From NCBI RefSeq assembly GCF_001043005.1, contig NZ_JYKZ01000002.1, positions 558,001 to 622,000 of the forward strand: a stretch of DNA of 64,000 nt, given 5' to 3'. This document shows, piece by piece, positions 16,547 to 25,547 of the stretch; the stretch's first letter is position 1, and the number at the start of each line of letters is the position of its first letter. The notes below the pieces were generated by a model. It worked only from the letters and a program-made list of their open reading frames with translations, ran no database searches and was not told the origin of the DNA. The position numbers were made by a program, and so were the translations under genes. This stretch comes from Pseudomonas psychrophila. Lineage in GTDB: Bacteria > Pseudomonadota > Gammaproteobacteria > Pseudomonadales > Pseudomonadaceae.

Positions 16547-16984
16547 GTGTTTGAATTAACCAGCTATTTCGGCCTGTTCCTGGCGGCATTCGGGGCCGCG
16601 TCACTCCTGCCCATGCAATCGGAAGCCGTGCTGGTCGGCATGCTCCTGTCCGGCAAGTACGTCGCCCTGACACTGCTGGTCGTGGCCACCCTCGGCAATG
16701 TCCTGGGTTCAGTGTTGAATTGGGTATTGGGCCGCTCGGTCGAGCGCTTTCGGCACAGGCGCTGGTTCCCGGTCAGCGAGCAAAAACTCGACAAGGCCCG
16801 CGCGTTCTATCTGCGCTATGGCCGATGGTCGCTGCTGCTGAGCTGGGTGCCGATAATCGGCGACCCGCTCACCATGATTGCCGGCATCATGCGCGAACCG
16901 CTATGGAGTTTCGTGCTGATCGTCACCCTGGCCAAGGGCGCCAGGTATCTGCTGTTGACGGCAGTCACGCTGGGCTGGACGTAA
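16547..16984 (+). CDS. YqaA family membrane protein (VTT/DedA-related)
   Basis: A 145-aa inner-membrane protein with four or five hydrophobic segments, recognised as YqaA, a short relative of the DedA/VTT (SNARE-associated) family linked to lipid scrambling and membrane homeostasis. Typical features are the GAASLLPMQSEAVL start, the VVATLGNVLGSVLNWVLGR segment, and the re-entrant LLLSWVPIIGDPLTMIAG stretch with conserved G and P. The likely start is GTG 16547 with a CAGGCGA ribosome site. It is convergent with the coiled-coil gene, 19 bp apart, and no partner is apparent. Confidence 0.8.
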   Translation: MFELTSYFGLFLAAFGAASLLPMQSEAVLVGMLLSGKYVALTLLVVATLGNVLGSVLNWVLGRSVERFRHRRWFPVSEQKLDKARAFYLRYGRWSLLLSWVPIIGDPLTMIAGIMREPLWSFVLIVTLAKGARYLLLTAVTLGWT

Positions 16985-17003
16985 GCGACCAGCCCGCACT
17001 CAC

Positions 17004-17990
17004 TCAAACCGGGCTTGCAGTGATGCGTTGCTCCATCACAGGCGGGTATTCAGGCAGCCAGGATAGCGGCATCAGTTGATTGTATTTTTGATAGAACGAG
17101 GACTGAATCCGGCCGCGAATCTGCTCCAGCTGTTCAATCAGATCCACCAGCGCTTGCTGCTGCGAGGCCAGACAAATTTCATCCTCAGCCACATCGCTGT
17201 CGGGCAATGTGATTGCCTGCAGCGCAATACGTTCACTGAAGTAAGCAGGCACTCGTCGACCATTGCGATGCAATTGGTTTTCGGCGCGATAGCATTGAAC
17301 CAGCCCGGCCAGGATCATTTCGGCCTTGTTCAAACCGCTGGCCATCCGCGGCTTTACATTGCGCTTTTCGTCCAGGGCCGACTGGTAGCTGACCAGTTGC
17401 TCATTGCACGCCAGAACATCCGACTCAAGCTTTTCAAGAAACTGCTGCTTGAGCGCCATCAGTTCATTGCGCACGTCGGCAATCTCGTCCTGATAGATCC
17501 CCAACGCTTGATTGCGGCGCTTTTGATGTTTTTCGAATCCCGAGTGATGCTCTGCCTTGTAGGCACACAATTCAGCCTCGCGCTCGCGCACGCTGTACTC
17601 CAGGCGCTGCAGCCGTATCGCGTAATCGCTCACCAGGCTGTCTATGGCACGTTCGAAATCCTGGTCAACCTGTATACAACGGCTCACCGTAGCGCCGATA
17701 TCCAGTGCATCCAGCCGGTTTTGAACCGCAGTGAGCCGCGATTCGGCCCATGCCAGAACCTTTTCTCGCTCCAACTCAAGGGTCACACGGATGGTCTCTT
17801 CAGTCGCCGTCAGCCGGGTTGCTTCCTCAGGGGGATAGCCCTGCTCACCGTGGCGCCGGGCTTGCTCAACGATGTTGAGATCCCGTTTCAGGTGTTCAAA
17901 CTCAGGCGGGACAAATAAAGGATTGCCAGTACGCTCGCGACTGCGATCAGCCTGCTCCAGAATGTTCATCAGTTTTTTGAATAACTGCAT
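17004..17990 (-). CDS. Uncharacterised coiled-coil protein
   Basis: A 328-aa protein I do not recognise. It starts MQLFKKLMNILEQADRSRER, has no signal peptide or membrane segment, and is dominated by long charged helices between about residues 70 and 200 (repeats of E, R, Q and L such as LELEREKVLAWAESRL and LRLEYSVREREAEL-like heptads), so a coiled coil is likely. The C-terminal part (YFSERIALQAI, then PLSWLPEYPPVMEQR) may be a small globular or interaction tail. The ATG 17988-17990 with GGAG 8 bp ahead is preferred over an upstream frame extension of 26 residues. It stands alone, with no operon partner to hint at function. Confidence 0.7.
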   Translation of the reverse strand: MQLFKKLMNILEQADRSRERTGNPLFVPPEFEHLKRDLNIVEQARRHGEQGYPPEEATRLTATEETIRVTLELEREKVLAWAESRLTAVQNRLDALDIGATVSRCIQVDQDFERAIDSLVSDYAIRLQRLEYSVREREAELCAYKAEHHSGFEKHQKRRNQALGIYQDEIADVRNELMALKQQFLEKLESDVLACNEQLVSYQSALDEKRNVKPRMASGLNKAEMILAGLVQCYRAENQLHRNGRRVPAYFSERIALQAITLPDSDVAEDEICLASQQQALVDLIEQLEQIRGRIQSSFYQKYNQLMPLSWLPEYPPVMEQRITASPV

Positions 17991-18412
17991 GGCGTTCGCT
18001 CCGAAAAAGAGGTCGTGAAGCCAAATCACCGATTTGAACGTAACGGCCGAGCTTGAAACTCGCCGCAATCGTCAGTGCCATCAAGCGATTCCGGGAAAAT
18101 TCAGGAGATACATCAAGGAAGCAGCGAGGTGAGGATGATGCCTGCATCAAGCAGAGCGTGATCCGTGATCCCGACAGCAAACACTTAGGGAATAACCTTA
18201 GTGTCAAAATCATGCCAACGCCTGCCATGAATGACAAGCAATAAGTAGCACATAGCCATCAATCACGGGCATACGCTTGAAAAACGGGGATTTTTTGCGT
18301 TTAAACGACAACGTTTTTGCCGCAAGAACGGGCCAGAAAGTACAAAGGCCTGAAGAATCAGGCCGGCGGGAAATAATCCCGGAGCGCCTTCAAGCGCTCC
18401 GGGTTTTGCACA
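17991..18412. other. 422-bp intergenic region
   Basis: Between the coiled-coil gene start and the ABC permease stop. A minus-strand frame of 96 codons overlaps the coiled-coil gene start but shows no family match or ribosome site. A small palindrome CGTTTAAACG lies at about 18299-18308. A terminator closes the right end. Nothing else is seen. Confidence 0.6.
18378..18403. terminator. Intrinsic terminator of the sulfonate-type ABC operon
   Basis: Perfect 10-bp stem CCCGGAGCGC / GCGCTCCGGG with a 6-base loop, just downstream of the permease stop on the minus strand, T-rich on both sides. Confidence 0.8.
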
Positions 18413-19279
18413 TCAGCGCTGCATGCCCCAGCGCTTGACCGTGACCCGCTCAAGGGTAGCGAACACCAGGTTCTCCACCAGCAAACCGATCAGAATCACC
18501 ACCGCCAGCCCGGCAAACACCTTGTCGGTGTACAGCTCGTTGCGGTTCTGGAAGATATACCAGCCCAGGCCGCCCTTGCCGCTGGTGGCGCCGAACACCA
18601 GCTCGGCAGCAATCAGCGTGCGCCAGGCAAATGCCCAGCCGATTTTCAGACCGGCGAGGATCGATGGCAGCGCTGCAGGGATCAGGATAAACAGCACGAA
18701 GCGAATGCCTTTCAACCCATAGTTGCGCCCGGCCATGCGCAGGGTTTCCGAGACGCCGAGAAAACCCGCATACGTGTTCAGGGCCAACGCCCAGAGCACC
18801 GAATGTACCAGCACGAAAATCAGGCTGTTCTGCCCCAGCCCGAACCACAGCAATGCCAGTGGCAACAGGGCAATGGCCGGCAACGGGTTGAACATCGACG
18901 TCAGGGTGCTCAGCAAATCACGACCCAACTGGGTCGAAACCGCCAGCGTGGTGAGCGCAAACGCCAGAATGATCCCGATCAAGTAGCCCTTGAGCAGCAC
19001 CACCATGGAAATGCCCACTTTGCTCAACAACTCGCCGCTGATCAAACCGCTATACAGGGCACTGCTGGTTTGCAGGAACGTGGGTAACAGCAGATCGTTG
19101 TTCTGGTAACGCGCAACCAGCTCCCAGAGCACGGCCAGGACTATCAGAATCAGGCTTTTACGTAACCAGCCATGCTGCCAGAGCCGCTGCCCGAGGGGCA
19201 GTTCGCGCTCCAGCGGTACCGTCAGCAACGGCTCCAGGACCACTTCATACTCCTGGCGTACAGATGATGATTGGCTCAT
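18413..19279 (-). CDS. ABC transporter permease, SsuC/TauC type
   Basis: Inner-membrane subunit of a nitrate/sulfonate/taurine-type importer (288 aa), with about six membrane segments and the BPD_transp_1 cytoplasmic EAA-like loop (AGRNYGLKGIRFVLFILIPAALP). The start ATG 19277-19279 (MSQSSSVRQEYE) has AGGAT 6 bp ahead and is preferred over a GTG 15 bp upstream. It is the last gene of a four-gene minus-strand operon dioxygenase, binding protein, ATPase, permease. The role is import of an organosulfur or similar anion; the substrate is not readable from the sequence. Confidence 0.85.
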   Translation of the reverse strand: MSQSSSVRQEYEVVLEPLLTVPLERELPLGQRLWQHGWLRKSLILIVLAVLWELVARYQNNDLLLPTFLQTSSALYSGLISGELLSKVGISMVVLLKGYLIGIILAFALTTLAVSTQLGRDLLSTLTSMFNPLPAIALLPLALLWFGLGQNSLIFVLVHSVLWALALNTYAGFLGVSETLRMAGRNYGLKGIRFVLFILIPAALPSILAGLKIGWAFAWRTLIAAELVFGATSGKGGLGWYIFQNRNELYTDKVFAGLAVVILIGLLVENLVFATLERVTVKRWGMQR

Positions 19280-19297
19280 CGGGCAATCCTCCACGGC

Positions 19298-20158
19298 TCA
19301 ATAAGCGATACGGATATCAGCGAAATTCAGGGGTTGTTCGTCAGTGCCTGCATCGGGTTCATCGAACAGCAGCCGATGAATGCGCCGCGCCGTGTGCTGG
19401 AACCCCGTACCGCCCAGGCTGTGCAGGTCGTACTGATGGCTGTTGATTTCAGCGCGCACACGACCCGGGTGCGGCGACAGCAGCAAGATCCGGTTACCGA
19501 CTACCAGCGCCTCTTCGATGGAGTGCGTGACAAACAACAAGGTAAAGCGCACCTCCTCCCAAAGCAGCAGCAACTCTTCCTGCATCTTGCGTCGGGTCAG
19601 GGCGTCGAGTGCGGCAAAGGGCTCGTCCATCAACAGGATTTTCGGCTGCATCGCCAAGGCCCGGGCGATCGCCACGCGAGCCTTCATGCCACCGGACAAG
19701 GTGTGCGGGTAAGCATCGGCAAATGCAGCCAGGCCGACCTTGTCCAGATAATGCAGTGCCCGCTCCTCGGCTTCGCGCCGTGGCAGGGTTTTGGAGGCCA
19801 GCAAAGGGAACATCACGTTTTGCTTGACCGTCTTCCAGGGCGGCAGTTGATCGAACTCCTGGAACACCACCATACGGTCCGGCCCCGGCGCGGTGACGGC
19901 CTGGCCCTGGAGGCGGATCTGCCCCTCGCACGGTGTGTGAAACCCGGCGACTGCCTTGAGCAACGTCGACTTGCCGCAGCCCGAAGGGCCAAGCAGGATA
20001 AAGCGGTCCGCCGGATCGATTTCAAAACTGACCTGATGGGTTGCCCTCACCACACGTTGCGGCGTGCGGTACTCAAGGCTTACCTGATCGACCGACAACA
20101 GGGCAGGCCCTGTTGCGTTCAAGTGGCTGGCCGTGTGGCCTTGCACGGAGGCGTTCAT
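19298..20158 (-). CDS. ABC transporter ATP-binding protein, SsuB/TauB type
   Basis: Cytoplasmic ATPase of the same importer, 286 aa. Complete nucleotide-binding domain: Walker A GPSGCGKST (about residue 58), Q-loop VFQEFDQLPPW, signature LSGGMKARVAIARAL, Walker B ILLMDEPFAALD and the switch histidine in FVTHSIEEAL. The Q-loop FDQLPPWKTV is typical of the taurine/nitrate/sulfonate subfamily. It lies 5 bp downstream of the binding-protein gene and 18 bp upstream of the permease, in one operon. An N-terminal extension of about 20 residues (MNASVQGHTASHLNATG) precedes the conserved domain. Confidence 0.9.
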   Translation of the reverse strand: MNASVQGHTASHLNATGPALLSVDQVSLEYRTPQRVVRATHQVSFEIDPADRFILLGPSGCGKSTLLKAVAGFHTPCEGQIRLQGQAVTAPGPDRMVVFQEFDQLPPWKTVKQNVMFPLLASKTLPRREAEERALHYLDKVGLAAFADAYPHTLSGGMKARVAIARALAMQPKILLMDEPFAALDALTRRKMQEELLLLWEEVRFTLLFVTHSIEEALVVGNRILLLSPHPGRVRAEINSHQYDLHSLGGTGFQHTARRIHRLLFDEPDAGTDEQPLNFADIRIAY

Positions 20159-20163
20159 GGCTG

Positions 20164-21183
20164 TCAGCTCCCCTGCAGCGGTTTGGCGTCCTGGAAGAAG
20201 TAATCTTTCCAGGAGTCGGGTTTGTTTTTGATCGCGCCAACGCGGTACAGAAACTCAGCCAGTGGGTAAGTGTTTTTCGGCGTCACGCTGAACTCGTACT
20301 CCGGGGTGTCGATGATCTTCAGCAACTCGTCGCGATCGACTTTGGACTTGGTTACACGAATGTATGTGTCAGCGGCAGCAGCCTTGTCGTTCTGGGCAAA
20401 CTCGGCCGCCTCGGTCAACGCCTCGACGAAGGCCTTGTAGGTTTTAGGGTTGTCGTTACGGAACTTCTCGGTGGCAAACAGCACGGTCGGTGAGTTGGGG
20501 CCGAGCAAGTCGTAGGTATTGAGCACCACGTGTACGTTGGGGTTTTTCAGCGCCTGATCCTGGAACGGCGGGTTGGAAAAATGCCCGCTCAGCTCTGTAC
20601 CACCGGCAATCAGCGCAGCCGTGGCATCAGGATGGGGAACGGCGATGGTGTACTTGTCCAGCCGGTTGAATTCCTTGTCGCCCCATTGCTTGGCAGCCGC
20701 GTATTGCAAGAAGCGTGACTGCACGGAAACACCCACTGCAGGCACGGCAATGCGGTCCTTATCGGAGAAGTCGGCAATGGTTTTGACGTTCGGGTTATTG
20801 CTCAGCAGGTAGTACGGAAAGTTGCCCAGCGATGCCACGGCCTTGACGTTCTGCTTGCCGTGGGTGCGGTCCCAGATAGTCAGCAGCGGGCCAACCCCGG
20901 CGCCGGCAATGTCAATGGAACCGGAAAGCAAGGCATCGTTGACCGCCGCTCCGCCGGACAATTGAGTCCAGTCGACCTTGATGTCGATGCCCTCCTCCTT
21001 GCCGTGTTTCTCGATCAGGTTTTGATCGCGCACCACGTTGAGCAGCAGGTAGACAATGCCGAACTGTTCGGCGATACGGATCTCGCCTTCGGCATGGGCC
21101 ACGGTAGGTGCGACCAGGCTGCCGGCAAGCAGACTCAAGCCCAGGCCTACACTGGCAGCGACGGTTTTGAATGATTTGGGCAT
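20164..21183 (-). CDS. ABC transporter substrate-binding protein, SsuA/TauA type
   Basis: Periplasmic binding protein of the same importer, 339 aa, with a signal peptide (MPKSFKTVAASVGLG...AHA, cleaved near residue 32). NMT1/SsuA-like fold with EIRIAEQFGIVYLLL at the start, GSIDIAGAGVGPLL and DRIAVPAVGVSVQSRFLQY in the binding lobe. ATG 21181-21183 follows AAGGAGCATAACC, an excellent ribosome site; the longer frame adds a non-conserved 30 residues. The family binds sulfonates, sulfate esters, nitrate or aromatic-derived anions. The neighbouring TauD-type dioxygenase makes an organosulfur compound the best guess. Confidence 0.88.
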   Translation of the reverse strand: MPKSFKTVAASVGLGLSLLAGSLVAPTVAHAEGEIRIAEQFGIVYLLLNVVRDQNLIEKHGKEEGIDIKVDWTQLSGGAAVNDALLSGSIDIAGAGVGPLLTIWDRTHGKQNVKAVASLGNFPYYLLSNNPNVKTIADFSDKDRIAVPAVGVSVQSRFLQYAAAKQWGDKEFNRLDKYTIAVPHPDATAALIAGGTELSGHFSNPPFQDQALKNPNVHVVLNTYDLLGPNSPTVLFATEKFRNDNPKTYKAFVEALTEAAEFAQNDKAAAADTYIRVTKSKVDRDELLKIIDTPEYEFSVTPKNTYPLAEFLYRVGAIKNKPDSWKDYFFQDAKPLQGS

Positions 21184-21209
21184 GGTTATGCTCCTTGAAA
21201 TAGGGACGA

Positions 21210-22106
21210 TCAGTAAGGGGCATTGCCCTGAATGGTGGTGCGATAGAGCTTGCGCCGCAGATGGCTTGGGCATCCGGCAGCGAGATGGATCAGCGAACGG
21301 TTATCCCAGAACACCAGGTCATGGGGCTGCCATTGATGGCGGTAGATGTTTTCAGGCAGCACGCTGTGGGCGAATAGCTCTGCCAGCAACTGGCGGCTTT
21401 CATCCTCGGGCAGACCTACGATGCGAGTCGTAAAACCCTCGCTGACAAACAGGGCCTTGCGGCCATTTTCCGGGTGGGTCCGTACCACCGGATGCACCAC
21501 CTCGCTGACCTGAGCCAGTTGCTCCGGGGTCAGGGTCGGGCGCCAGTTGCCTTCAAATTTGGTTTCGCTGTAGCGCGCCGTATACGAATGCGCGGCCGAG
21601 CGGCCCTCCACGGCGCTGCGCAAGGCTTGCGGCAGGCCGTCCCAGGCTTTGTGCATGTCAGCGAACAGCGTATCCCCGCCTTCGCTCGGCAGCTCCTGGG
21701 CATGCAGCATCGAGCCCAGGCTCGGCAGCTCTTTATAGGAAAGATCGGAGTGCCAGAACTTACCCGCATCCCCCAAGCCGATGGATTGGCCGTTCTCGAT
21801 AATATTGGAGACGATCAGAATTTCCGGGTGGCCGGTGAGCAGAAACTGCTTGAGCACATGAATCTGCAAGATGCCAAAACGACGACTGAAGGCGATCTGT
21901 TGCTGCGGGGTAATGCGCTGATCGCGAAACACCACCACGTGATGCTCCAGATGCGCGCGGTGAATGCGCGCAAAATCCTGGTCATTGACCGGCAACGCCA
22001 GATCAAGCCCGATGATTTCGGCACCCACGGCACCGCTGAACGGGCGGATTTCAAAAGACTGGGGGGCGATGCTTACAGCAATCGCAGAGGCAGACGGTGC
22101 AGACAT
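21210..22106 (-). CDS. TauD/TfdA family Fe(II)/alpha-ketoglutarate dioxygenase
   Basis: A 298-aa non-haem iron oxygenase that would hydroxylate a substrate next to its sulfonate, sulfate ester or ether group, leading to release of sulfite or sulfate. The iron ligands are His119 and Asp121 (KFWHSDLSY) and His274 (RSLIHLAAG); the 2-oxoglutarate-binding arginine lies in HLRRKLYRTTI. Length is typical for TauD, TfdA and AtsK, which sequence alone does not separate here. It is the first gene of the operon, followed by the binding protein, ATPase and permease, so uptake and oxidation of one compound are coupled. Confidence 0.88.
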   Translation of the reverse strand: MSAPSASAIAVSIAPQSFEIRPFSGAVGAEIIGLDLALPVNDQDFARIHRAHLEHHVVVFRDQRITPQQQIAFSRRFGILQIHVLKQFLLTGHPEILIVSNIIENGQSIGLGDAGKFWHSDLSYKELPSLGSMLHAQELPSEGGDTLFADMHKAWDGLPQALRSAVEGRSAAHSYTARYSETKFEGNWRPTLTPEQLAQVSEVVHPVVRTHPENGRKALFVSEGFTTRIVGLPEDESRQLLAELFAHSVLPENIYRHQWQPHDLVFWDNRSLIHLAAGCPSHLRRKLYRTTIQGNAPY

Positions 22107-22372
22107 AAATCACTCCCACGCAGAGCACACCCAATGGCGCGCTGATCGATCAGAAACTCACGGAGGTCCCGTGTTGGTTCATTTCGTGCGGCGCGTCGAT
22201 TGGTCGACCTGTACGCAGGGGTATGACTTTATAGGTATAAGAAATTTAATTTAAATACCGTTAAGGAATAAGCATATGACCTGTGATCCGGCTTATTTCG
22301 CTCCACGGCCTAAAGCACTGATGCGCCCTGCCGATGGACTTGAATGGCATAAGGTTTAAAGGACGAATCGAC
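22107..22372. promoter_or_regulatory. Divergent promoter region, AT-rich centre
   Basis: Between the dioxygenase operon and the FlxA-like gene. A sharply AT-rich block at about 22225-22275 (ATAGGTATAAGAAATTTAA, then TTTAAATACC) stands out from GC-rich surroundings and is the sort of sequence bound by CysB/Cbl-type regulators in sulfonate operons; this assignment is inference. No gene is seen. Confidence 0.4.
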
Positions 22373-22810
22373 ATGGTCGGCAGCATCAATCCCTTGGCAT
22401 CCAGCCTGAATATCCAGAGCGTGGCCAGCACTGCATCCAGCAAGGCGCCGGACAGCAGCGCCGTGAGTGACGCCAGCACCACGGCCACCGAGCAGGTCAA
22501 GCCGCGAGCGTCCAGGGGCGCCAATGCAGCACCTGCGCCAGACAGCAATGACGACAGTTCAGACACGGTCAAGCAGCTGAAAAAACAGATCGCGCAACTG
22601 CAAAAACAGCTCCAGCAGCAGATGCAGGCACTGCAAAGCATTCAGGCCAGCGACCAGAGCCCGGACGCCAAGGCCGCTGCCGTTGCCGGGGCCCAGGCAC
22701 AAGTGACGGCGACCACTGCGGCGCTGCAAGCGGCCACGGCCGCATTGCTGCAGGCACTGACAGCCCAGGGCAGCAGCGGCTCGGGGTCGATGGTCAGCAC
22801 CAAGGCGTGA
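22373..22810 (+). CDS. FlxA-like family protein
   Basis: A low-complexity, Ala/Ser/Gln-rich protein of 145 aa. The chosen ATG 22373 (MVGSINPLASSLNIQS) has AAAGGACGAATCGAC ahead of it, preferred over an ATG 39 bp upstream. The centre (DTVKQLKKQIAQLQKQLQQQ) is a clear coiled coil, matching the FlxA-like family; the tail is a run of alanine-rich helices (AAAVAGAQAQVTATTAALQA) ending in a Gly/Ser stretch. There is no signal peptide. FlxA of E. coli belongs to the flagellar regulon but has no proven function, and nothing flagellar is nearby. Single gene, followed by a weak hairpin (22821-22837, AGGCGC/GCGCCT) and REP copies. Confidence 0.7.
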   Translation: MVGSINPLASSLNIQSVASTASSKAPDSSAVSDASTTATEQVKPRASRGANAAPAPDSNDDSSDTVKQLKKQIAQLQKQLQQQMQALQSIQASDQSPDAKAAAVAGAQAQVTATTAALQAATAALLQALTAQGSSGSGSMVSTKA

Positions 22811-22850
22811 GCTTTAGGGCAGGCGCGCAGAGCGCCTTATAGATACTTAG

Positions 22851-22900
22851 GTGGGAGTGAGCCTGCTCGTGAATGGTTATAGCGAGCGGCTTGCCCCCAC
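22851..22900. repeat. Degenerate REPIN
   Basis: GTGGGAGTGAGCCTGCTCG and the inverted GCGAGCGGCTTGCCCCCAC in the convergent gap between the FlxA-like gene and sotB. Confidence 0.75.
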
Positions 22901-22929
22901 GGGTGAAGCCACTCTGCAGCCGCTGAACC

Positions 22930-24114
22930 TCAGGTCGGTAAACCGCTACGCTGTAGCCGGTATACGGTCCAGGCGTAGAACACTAGCGCCAGGCCCGCCA
23001 GCGAGCCCCCCGCCAGCCCGATCCAGGCAAAGCCAAAATGGCTGCCAACCGAACTGCCCAGCAGTGCACCGCCGCCGATCCCGATGTTGTAAATCCCCGA
23101 GAACATTGCCATCGCCACATCGGTTGCATCGGGCGCCAGCGTCAAAACTTTGGACTGCATCGCCAATCCAAAACCCATGATCGCCATCCCCCAAATGATG
23201 CTCAGCACACCCAGGGACTCAATCCAGTTGCTGGCCGGCAACATCAACAACAGGCTAAGCGCGATCAAGCCCACTGCCGTCAGCAGAAAGCCTTGGGGGT
23301 TGTACTTGTGGAACCAGCTGAAACACAGGGAGCCGATAATCCCTGCCCCACCGAACAGCAGCAGGATCAAGGTCACAGTGCTGCCGCTCATGCCGGCCAC
23401 CCCTTGCACAAAGGGCTCAACGTAGCTGTAAGCCGTAAACTGAGCAGTAATCACCACAGCGGTCAACACATAGACCGCCACCAGCGCAGGTCGCTTGAAC
23501 AGCACCGGCAGGCTTCTGAGTGAGCCCGAGTTCTGGCTCGGCAACAATGGCAGGGTTTTGGCCAGCCAAAACACCAGCAACGCGGCCAGCCCGGCAATGA
23601 CAACAAAGGTGGTGCGCCAGCCCATGGCTTCACCCAGCAAGCGACCCAAAGGGACGCCCATGACCATCGCCAGCGACGTACCGGTTGCCAACAAACCCAG
23701 CGCCTGTACCTGCTTGCCCTCTGGGGCCAGCCTTACCGCCAGTGACGCGGTAATCGACCAGAACAGGGCATGAGACAACGCTACCCCGATCCGGCTTAAC
23801 AGCAGGATGCCAAAGTTTGTCGCCAGGCTCGATAACACATGACTGGCGATAAACAACCCGAACAGCACGAGCAACAACTTGCGTCGCTCGACGTTGCGGG
23901 TCAGCAGCATGATCGGCAGCGATGCCAGTGAAACCACCCACGCATAGATGGTCAGCATCAGTCCGACCTTGGCAGTGGACAGATCAAAACTGCTGCCAAT
24001 CGCACTCAACAACCCCACAGGTACAAATTCGGTGGTGTTGAACACGAAAGCGGCCAGCGCAAGCGCGATGACCGGTTGCCAGTTGGCAGTGGAGGTAGAA
24101 GTGGGGTTGGTCAT
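22930..24114 (-). CDS. sotB: MFS sugar/arabinose efflux transporter, SotB type
   Basis: A 12-helix drug:H+ antiporter-1 type exporter, 394 aa, resembling SotB/YdeA of enterobacteria, which exports arabinose and IPTG-like sugars. Diagnostic stretches are [14 protein letters not shown] in helix 1, [20 protein letters not shown] in the loop between helices 2 and 3, [16 protein letters not shown] in helix 4 and the motif C-like [21 protein letters not shown] 24112-24114. It stands alone and is divergent from vanAB; no functional link with the aromatic genes is evident. The substrate is family-based only. Confidence 0.8.
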   Translation of the reverse strand: MTNPTSTSTANWQPVIALALAAFVFNTTEFVPVGLLSAIGSSFDLSTAKVGLMLTIYAWVVSLASLPIMLLTRNVERRKLLLVLFGLFIASHVLSSLATNFGILLLSRIGVALSHALFWSITASLAVRLAPEGKQVQALGLLATGTSLAMVMGVPLGRLLGEAMGWRTTFVVIAGLAALLVFWLAKTLPLLPSQNSGSLRSLPVLFKRPALVAVYVLTAVVITAQFTAYSYVEPFVQGVAGMSGSTVTLILLLFGGAGIIGSLCFSWFHKYNPQGFLLTAVGLIALSLLLMLPASNWIESLGVLSIIWGMAIMGFGLAMQSKVLTLAPDATDVAMAMFSGIYNIGIGGGALLGSSVGSHFGFAWIGLAGGSLAGLALVFYAWTVYRLQRSGLPT

Positions 24115-24424
24115 TTAAAGAATGCACTACTCGCTATCGATGATCTAACAAGCCCATGACACGACCGCCCTTGCAGACCCTTCGAGCCAGAACCACGCAG
24201 ACGGTAGTTTATAGCCTTCTCAAGGGGCTGTTGATGAACATCTGCTCTTGCTCTGAAAATTTTTAATGGATCCACTGAAGTAACTCATATTTTTATTTTG
24301 TGTTCGGTAATCGCCAAAATAACCCAAAAAACCCAATAATCCATCAATGTGAAATTGACTTGAAAGATCTGGATACCGCCTAATGGATCCATAAAAGCAA
24401 TAACACCTGATCTGGAGATTGGTC
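24115..24424. promoter_or_regulatory. vanAB promoter region with two VanR-like operators
   Basis: The 310-bp gap between sotB and vanA holds two GGATCC-centred palindromes: TAATGGATCCA at 24264-24274 and TAATGGATCCATAA at 24381-24394, whose core ATGGATCCAT (24383-24392) is a perfect palindrome. They match the known GntR-type VanR operator ATTGGATCCAAT in the core. The second lies about 30 bp ahead of the vanA start, where it would block transcription. No gene is seen in the gap. Confidence 0.75.
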
Positions 24425-25483
24425 ATGTACCCAAAAAACACCTGGTATGTCGCATGCACCCCCGATGAAATCACCGACAAGCCTTTGGGCCGGCAGATTT
24501 GCGGCGAGAAAATGGTTTTCTATCGCGGCCACGAAAACAAAGTCGCCGCTGTCGAGAACTTTTGCCCGCATCGCGGTGCTCCCCTGTCACTGGGTTATGT
24601 CGAGAACGGCAACCTGGTGTGCGGCTATCACGGACTGGTCATGGGCTGCGACGGCAAAACCGTCGAGATGCCCGGACAGCGGGTACGCGGTTTCCCGTGC
24701 AACAAGACCTATGCCGTGGTCGAACGCTACGGCTTTATCTGGGTATGGCCCGGCGATCAGGATCAAGCCGACCCTGCCTTGATCCACCACCTGGAGTGGG
24801 CGGTGAGCGATGAATGGGCCTATGGCGGCGGCCTGTTTCATATCGGTTGCGACTATCGCCTGATGATCGACAACCTGATGGACCTGACCCACGAAACCTA
24901 CGTACACGCCTCCAGCATTGGCCAAAAAGAAATCGACGAAGTCGCCCCGACCACCACGGTTGAAGGCAACGAAGTCGTCACGGCGCGGCACATGGAAAAC
25001 ATCATGGCCCCGCCGTTCTGGCGCATGGCATTGCGCGGCAACAACCTGGCCGACGATGTGCCGGTGGACCGCTGGCAGATTTGCCGCTTTTCGCCACCCA
25101 GTCATGTGTTGATTGAAGTCGGGGTCGCCCACGCGGGCAAAGGCGGCTACCACGCAGCCCCCGAGTTCAAGGCATCGAGCATCGTGGTCGATTTCATCAC
25201 CCCTGAAACAGACACTTCAATCTGGTACTTCTGGGGCATGGCGCGCAACTTCAACCCTCAGGATCAGGCTCTCACCGCTACGATCCGCGAAGGTCAGGGC
25301 AAGATTTTCAGCGAGGACCTGGAGATGCTCGAACAACAGCAACAAAACCTGCTGGACCACCCGCAACGCGCATTGCTCAAGCTCAATATCGACTCGGGCG
25401 GCGTGCAGTCACGCCGCGTCCTGGACCGCATCATCGCCAGCGAACGCACACCCGAGCCACACCTGATCGCCATGGCGCAGTAA
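24425..25483 (+). CDS. vanA: Vanillate O-demethylase oxygenase subunit
   Basis: Rieske mononuclear-iron monooxygenase that removes the methyl group of vanillate as formaldehyde to give protocatechuate, using electrons from VanB. The 352-aa protein starts MYPKNTWYVACTPDE. The Rieske ligands are Cys47/His49 (FCPHRG) and Cys66/His69 (CGYHG). The catalytic iron triad is Asp153, His156 and His161 in LMDLTHETYVH. ATG 24425 has GGAG 6 bp ahead; an ATG 6 bp upstream is possible. First gene of vanAB, with VanR-like operators upstream. Confidence 0.95.
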   Translation: MYPKNTWYVACTPDEITDKPLGRQICGEKMVFYRGHENKVAAVENFCPHRGAPLSLGYVENGNLVCGYHGLVMGCDGKTVEMPGQRVRGFPCNKTYAVVERYGFIWVWPGDQDQADPALIHHLEWAVSDEWAYGGGLFHIGCDYRLMIDNLMDLTHETYVHASSIGQKEIDEVAPTTTVEGNEVVTARHMENIMAPPFWRMALRGNNLADDVPVDRWQICRFSPPSHVLIEVGVAHAGKGGYHAAPEFKASSIVVDFITPETDTSIWYFWGMARNFNPQDQALTATIREGQGKIFSEDLEMLEQQQQNLLDHPQRALLKLNIDSGGVQSRRVLDRIIASERTPEPHLIAMAQ

Positions 25484-25547
25484 TTCCCTGACGGGGGCGA
25501 GCGCACGTGGGCCAGCCCCCTCAATGGCAACGCTTTGAGGAAGCAGC

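Noticed and set aside
17947..18237. 96-codon minus-strand frame upstream of and overlapping the coiled-coil gene
   Set aside because: No ribosome site, no family resemblance, and it overlaps the better supported start of the coiled-coil gene.
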